Assembly: GCF_004365175.1 (NCBI RefSeq)
Contig: NZ_SOCE01000001.1
Span: 5,824,202 to 5,888,201 of the forward strand
Direction: 5' to 3'
Source of the DNA: Kribbella voronezhensis
GTDB lineage: Bacteria; Actinomycetota; Actinomycetes; Propionibacteriales; Kribbellaceae
DNA: 64,000 nucleotides
Shown: one piece after another, positions 60,938 to 64,000 of the stretch
Numbering within the stretch: position 1 is the first letter of the stretch
Layout: each line of letters begins with the position of its first letter
Made by a program: the position numbers and the translations under genes
Notes under the pieces: model-generated
Databases searched by the model: none
What the model was told of the DNA's origin: nothing
The model's input: the letters and a program-made list of their open reading frames with translations, nothing else

Positions 60938-61975
60938 ATGGCCCGACAGCACTACTCCTCCCGCCTGGAGGACTGGTTCAACGCAGGCGTGCAGGCGATC
61001 CTGCGCCGTCGCGGCTGGCGGGAGCGGATCATCCCGCATGTCGGCTACGGCAACCACGAGTACGTCCGGGTGCTGGCCCGCGTCGTGCTCAGCCGCGATC
61101 CGCGCAACCAGCCCCGCTACGACGAGGACCAGGTGGTCCGCGGCTGGAAGGTGTTCGTCACCGCGCCGGCGACCGGAGTACAGGTGGCGGTCACGGTGGA
61201 CGGCCAGAGCTTCGAGGCGACCACCGACCGCGGCGGATTCATCGACCTGTCCGTCCCGGTCGTCCTGCCACCGGGCACCCACGAGATCAGCCTCGGCGTG
61301 CACGGCGAGCGGCAGGCGCGGGCGCAGATCGTCGTACCGGACCCGGACGCCACCTTCGGACTGGTCAGCGACATCGACGACACGGTGATGCTGACGATGC
61401 TGCCGCGTCCCATGATCGCCGCGTGGAACACCTTCGTCCGCGACGAGCAGGCGCGACGCGTGGTACCAGGCATGGCCGAGATGTACCGCGAACTGCTGTC
61501 GGACCATCCCGGTGCGCCGATCTTCTACCTGTCGACCGGTGCGTGGAACACGGCTCCGACCTTGACCCGGTTCCTCGCGCGGCACGGCTTCCCGGCCGGT
61601 CCGATGCTGATGACCGACTGGGGGCCCACCAACACGGGCTGGTTCCGCAGTGGGCGCGAGCACAAGCGCACGGCTCTGCGACGGCTCGCAGCCGAGTTCC
61701 CCCAGGTCCGCTGGGTCCTGGTCGGCGACGACGGGCAGCACGACCCGCAGCTGTACGGCGACTTCGCGCAGACCCACCCGGATCACGTCCGCGCTATCGG
61801 CATCCGCCAGCTGACCCCTGCCGAGCAGGTGCTGTCGCACGGTCTCCCGGTGCCGAACCCGGACCCGGGCGCCCACGACCCGCACCGCCCCACCGCCGCC
61901 ACAGTCCACGGCCCCGACGGCCACGCCCTGGTCGCTCAGCTACGCGCAGTCCTGTCCCGCCCGGAAGCCACGTAA
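60938..61975 (+). CDS. App1-family (DUF2183) phosphatidate phosphatase-like protein
   Basis: 345 residues. A beta-rich N-terminal domain (about 65-140) is followed by the HAD-like catalytic domain: FGLVSDIDDTVMLTML (DxDxT motif, catalytic Asp), FYLSTGAWNTAPTLTRFL, and VLVGDDGQHDPQLYGDFA, matching the APP1 family. In yeast App1 is a phosphatidate phosphatase. The bacterial role is less clear. No signal peptide or membrane helix is seen. TAGGTT lies six bases before the ATG. Confidence 0.88.
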   Translation: MARQHYSSRLEDWFNAGVQAILRRRGWRERIIPHVGYGNHEYVRVLARVVLSRDPRNQPRYDEDQVVRGWKVFVTAPATGVQVAVTVDGQSFEATTDRGGFIDLSVPVVLPPGTHEISLGVHGERQARAQIVVPDPDATFGLVSDIDDTVMLTMLPRPMIAAWNTFVRDEQARRVVPGMAEMYRELLSDHPGAPIFYLSTGAWNTAPTLTRFLARHGFPAGPMLMTDWGPTNTGWFRSGREHKRTALRRLAAEFPQVRWVLVGDDGQHDPQLYGDFAQTHPDHVRAIGIRQLTPAEQVLSHGLPVPNPDPGAHDPHRPTAATVHGPDGHALVAQLRAVLSRPEAT

Positions 61976-62022
61976 TCGTTGCTGGCACCCTTGTTGTCGA
62001 ACACGACGCACAAGGAGACCAA

Positions 62023-63327
62023 GTGACCGACAGCGGGACCGCAAGCCGCACGCAGGTGCTCGACGACCTGGACAGCCGCGGCCTGATCGCGCATTCGACC
62101 GATCCCGACGTACTGCGCGCCGCCATGGCCGCGGGGCCGATCACCTCCTATGTGGGCTTCGACCCGACCGCGCCGAGTCTGCACATGGGCAACCTGCTCC
62201 AGCTGCTCACCCTCCGGCGCCTGCAGCTGGCCGGTCACAACACGATCGGCCTGGTCGGTGGCGCCACCGGCCTGATCGGTGACCCCAAGGAGTCCTCCGA
62301 GCGGGTGCTGAACCCCAAGGACGTCGTCCAGCAGTGGGTGGAGCGGGTGCGCGGTCAGGTGGAGCGGTTCGTCGACTTCGACCAGACGCTGCCGAACCCG
62401 GCGCGGATCGTGAACAACTACGAGTGGACCAAGGACCTCAACACCCTCGACTTCCTCCGCGACATCGGCAAGCACTTCCCGGTGAACCGGATGCTCGGAC
62501 GCGAGGTGGTGAAGGCCCGGCTGGAGCAGGGGATCAGCTACACCGAGTTCAGCTACGTGCTGCTGCAGTCGCTGGACTACCTCGAGCTCTACCGGCGACA
62601 TGGCTGCACGCTGCAGACCGGGGGAAGCGACCAGTGGGGCAACCTGACGGCCGGCGTCGAGCTGATCCGGCGGGCGGACGGCGGCAAGGTGCACGCGCTG
62701 GCCACTCCGCTGGTGACCAAGGCCGACGGGACCAAGTTCGGCAAGACCGAGTCGGGGACTATCTGGCTCGACCGTGAGCTGACTTCGCCGTACGCGTTCT
62801 ACCAGTTCTGGTTCAACACCGACGACCGCGACGTGATGCAGCTGGTGCGCTTCTACACCTTCCGTACTGCGGAGGAGATCGCCGCGCTGGAAGAGGCGAC
62901 CGCCGAGCGACCGTATGCGCGCGAGGCCCAGCGTGTGCTCGCTGAGGACGTCACGACTCTCGTGCATGGCGAGGAGGAGACCCGCCGGGTCCAGGAGGCG
63001 TCGAAGGCCCTCTTCGGGCAAGGCGAACTGGCTGCGCTGAACGCGGAGACGCTGGTAGCTGCGCTGCGAGAGGCGCCGCACGTGGAGCTTGCAGCAGGTG
63101 AGCCGATGCCGACGTACGGCGACCTGTTGGTGAAGGCCGGCCTGGTGGCCAGCAAGTCCGCCGCGCGGCGCACTGTCGCCGAGGGCGGGGGATACCTGAA
63201 CAACGTGAAGGTCAGCGACGCGGAGTACGTACCAGGCGCCGACGACCTCCTGCCGGGTGGCGCGCTCGTACTGCGACGCGGGAAGCGTTCATTTGGAGGG
63301 GTTCTGGCCTCGACCGCGGGGAGCTGA
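62023..63327 (+). CDS. tyrS: Tyrosine--tRNA ligase
   Basis: 434 residues from GTG 62023 with AAGGAGA upstream. The class I signature LHMGNLLQL (HIGH-like) and KFGKTESG (KMSKS-like) are present, with GGSDQWGNLTAGVEL between. An S4 domain forms the C-terminus (LLVKAGLVASKSAARRTVAEGGGYLNNVKV). The frame is open far upstream, but the GTG with its ribosome binding site is the only sensible start. It follows the App1-type gene and is the last gene before the rRNA operon. Confidence 0.97.
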   Translation: MTDSGTASRTQVLDDLDSRGLIAHSTDPDVLRAAMAAGPITSYVGFDPTAPSLHMGNLLQLLTLRRLQLAGHNTIGLVGGATGLIGDPKESSERVLNPKDVVQQWVERVRGQVERFVDFDQTLPNPARIVNNYEWTKDLNTLDFLRDIGKHFPVNRMLGREVVKARLEQGISYTEFSYVLLQSLDYLELYRRHGCTLQTGGSDQWGNLTAGVELIRRADGGKVHALATPLVTKADGTKFGKTESGTIWLDRELTSPYAFYQFWFNTDDRDVMQLVRFYTFRTAEEIAALEEATAERPYAREAQRVLAEDVTTLVHGEEETRRVQEASKALFGQGELAALNAETLVAALREAPHVELAAGEPMPTYGDLLVKAGLVASKSAARRTVAEGGGYLNNVKVSDAEYVPGADDLLPGGALVLRRGKRSFGGVLASTAGS

Positions 63328-63415
63328 CGAGTCGCCGGTGGCTCCGGGCGCCATCCCACAGAGTGGATGCCGAGGGCAAATTACAGCCGTGTGATTCGAC
63401 CCACCGGATATGGAT

Positions 63416-63445
63416 TTGACCGGCTACCGGGAAGCCACGTAATGT
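63416..63445 (+). promoter_or_regulatory. Upstream rrn promoter candidate
   Basis: TTGACC (63416-63421), 18-bp spacer, TAATGT (63440-63445), about 470 bp before the 16S 5' end. Confidence 0.6.
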
Positions 63446-63581
63446 TCTTCTTGTTGGAGCGAGTGCGGGACGCGGAAGCGGCCGGTCGCTCCGAACCCCC
63501 CAAGGCTAGCTGAGCCGAACCGCGTCTTCTTGACTCGGGGCGGTAGCGCCGACGCGGGTAGTGGATCGGAAAAAGTCGGGC

Positions 63582-63610
63582 TTGACCCGGTGGATCTGGT
63601 CCGGTAAGGT
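63582..63610 (+). promoter_or_regulatory. Main rrn promoter candidate
   Basis: TTGACC (63582-63587), 17-bp spacer, TAAGGT (63605-63610). This is the best promoter in the leader, about 300 bp before the 16S 5' end, and the spacing is optimal for a vegetative sigma factor. Confidence 0.75.
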
Positions 63611-63914
63611 AGCGCAGGTTGCCCCGGAGTCCAGGCCGAAAGGTCGCGGACGCGGTGTGCGCCCGATTCTTGAGAACTCAACAGCGTGCCGAAAGTCAAT
63701 GCCGAAATTTAGCATTAACCCCCTTCACGGGTCTCGGTGGTAGCAGGTCTGTCTTGGCCTCTTCGAGGTTTGGATGGTCTGGTGTCGTCGTGGATTCGTG
63801 TTGGATTCCTTTGTAATTTTTCTGGATTCAAGTCAGTTTGATTTGTTTCTGATTGCAATGGATCGTTTTTCGTTTGTCTGTTATCCACAGCTTGCTGTGG
63901 TTGACATATAGATT

Positions 63915-64000
63915 TCAACGGAGAGTTTGATCCTGGCTCAGGACGAACGCTGGCGGCGTGCTTAACACATGCAAGTCGAGCGGTAAGGCCTCTTCGGGGG
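63915..64000 (+). rRNA. rrs: 16S ribosomal RNA, 5' end (partial)
   Basis: AGAGTTTGATCCTGGCTCAG at 63922-63941 is the universal 8F site, so E. coli position 1 falls near 63915. GGACGAACGCTGGCGGCGTGC and TTAACACATGCAAGTCGAGCGG follow, as in actinobacteria. The next bases (GGTAAGGCCTCTTCGGGG) fit a Kribbella-like V1 region. The gene continues past the window. Confidence 0.99.

Larger units (their letters stand above)
63328..63913 (+). promoter_or_regulatory. rRNA operon leader and promoter region
   Basis: 586 bp without protein genes, increasingly AT-rich towards the 3' end. It contains two strong promoter matches (listed separately), a TTGAG-AA-CTCAA hairpin at 63670-63681 with the following ACAGCGTGCC common in actinobacterial rrn leaders, and a CCACAGC-TT-GCTGTGG hairpin at 63886-63901. 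The last lies just before the 16S 5' end and overlaps TTATCCACA (63882-63890). Processing stems with the spacer beyond the window are likely. Confidence 0.85.

Noticed and set aside
60856..62022. Long N-terminal extension in frame with tyrS
   Set aside because: It overlaps the App1-type gene in another frame, is rich in Arg/Gly/Pro, and TyrRS is full length from GTG 62023.
63882..63890. Origin of replication at the DnaA-box-like 9-mer
   Set aside because: There is only one box, no dnaA or dnaN nearby, and it sits in an rRNA leader.
1..64000. Mobile elements, prophage or integrases
   Set aside because: No transposase, integrase, terminal repeats with target duplications or phage genes were seen; the large inverted repeat after pheT lacks a clear target duplication.

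Overview
The window is high-GC DNA from an actinobacterium. Gene content, gene order and the 5' end of the 16S rRNA fit the Nocardioidales, and a Kribbella-like organism is my best inference. Three conserved chromosomal blocks are recognisable: a rib/his block (ribA C-terminus, ribH, hisE, hisG), the DUF1844-infC-rpmI-rplT-SpoU and pheS-pheT block, and the arginine block argC-J-B-D-F-R-H, followed by tyrS and the start of an rRNA operon. The long accessory stretches between them carry regulators, transporters and surface proteins. I see no IS, phage, tRNA or CRISPR.

Layout. 1-10.9 kb: riboflavin genes; a quadruple DUF1579-like protein divergent from a WYL regulator; MarR with an NAD(P)-binding protein and a DUF1772 protein; a P1 peptidase divergent from an MBL hydrolase; hisE-hisG-PH protein; aldose epimerase, P-loop kinase and a membrane protein. 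10.9-17.3 kb: SseB-like protein, a three-gene ABC export operon (permease, ATPase, DUF1707 protein), a TetR regulator and a GH5-like glycosidase. 17.4-21.6 kb: LacI regulator and a sugar ABC importer. GH5 and the importer both carry a GCTAAA-N4-TTTAGC-type operator over their promoters, so they look like one small regulon. 21.8-25.7 kb: TetR plus Tet(X)-like FAD monooxygenase behind three phased palindromes, a methyltransferase and an APH-fold kinase. 25.7-28.8 kb: translation block. Here infC has no in-frame ATG/GTG/TTG next to its ribosome binding site and probably starts at ATC.

28.8-33.7 kb: two TetR-regulated divergent pairs (an MFS exporter and a saccharopine-dehydrogenase-like protein) and one uncharacterised gene. 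33.9-37.5 kb: pheST, followed by a very large nested inverted repeat (37502-37614). 37.7-49.6 kb: gamma-glutamyltransferase-like enzyme, then a possible surface module: GT2 glycosyltransferase, GT-C-like membrane protein, a 1936-residue CshA-like fibril protein ending in LPATG, and a secreted protein. 49.6-51.1 kb: GNAT acetyltransferase and an ECF41/SigJ-type sigma factor. 51.3-58.4 kb: arg operon, without argG. 58.4-64 kb: membrane-anchored protein, alkyladenine glycosylase with an 18-bp minisatellite, F420-type oxidoreductase, App1-type phosphatase, tyrS, and a 587-bp rRNA leader ending in 16S rRNA.

Two themes run through the window. Many genes (WYL, GH5, three divergent regulator/target genes, argC, AAG, APP1 and others) have a TANNNT-like -10 box only 6-7 bases before the start codon and no ribosome binding site, as expected for leaderless mRNAs. 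Convergent genes repeatedly overlap by 4-23 bp at their 3' ends. All functional calls rest on reading the sequence and recognising families; no database search was run.
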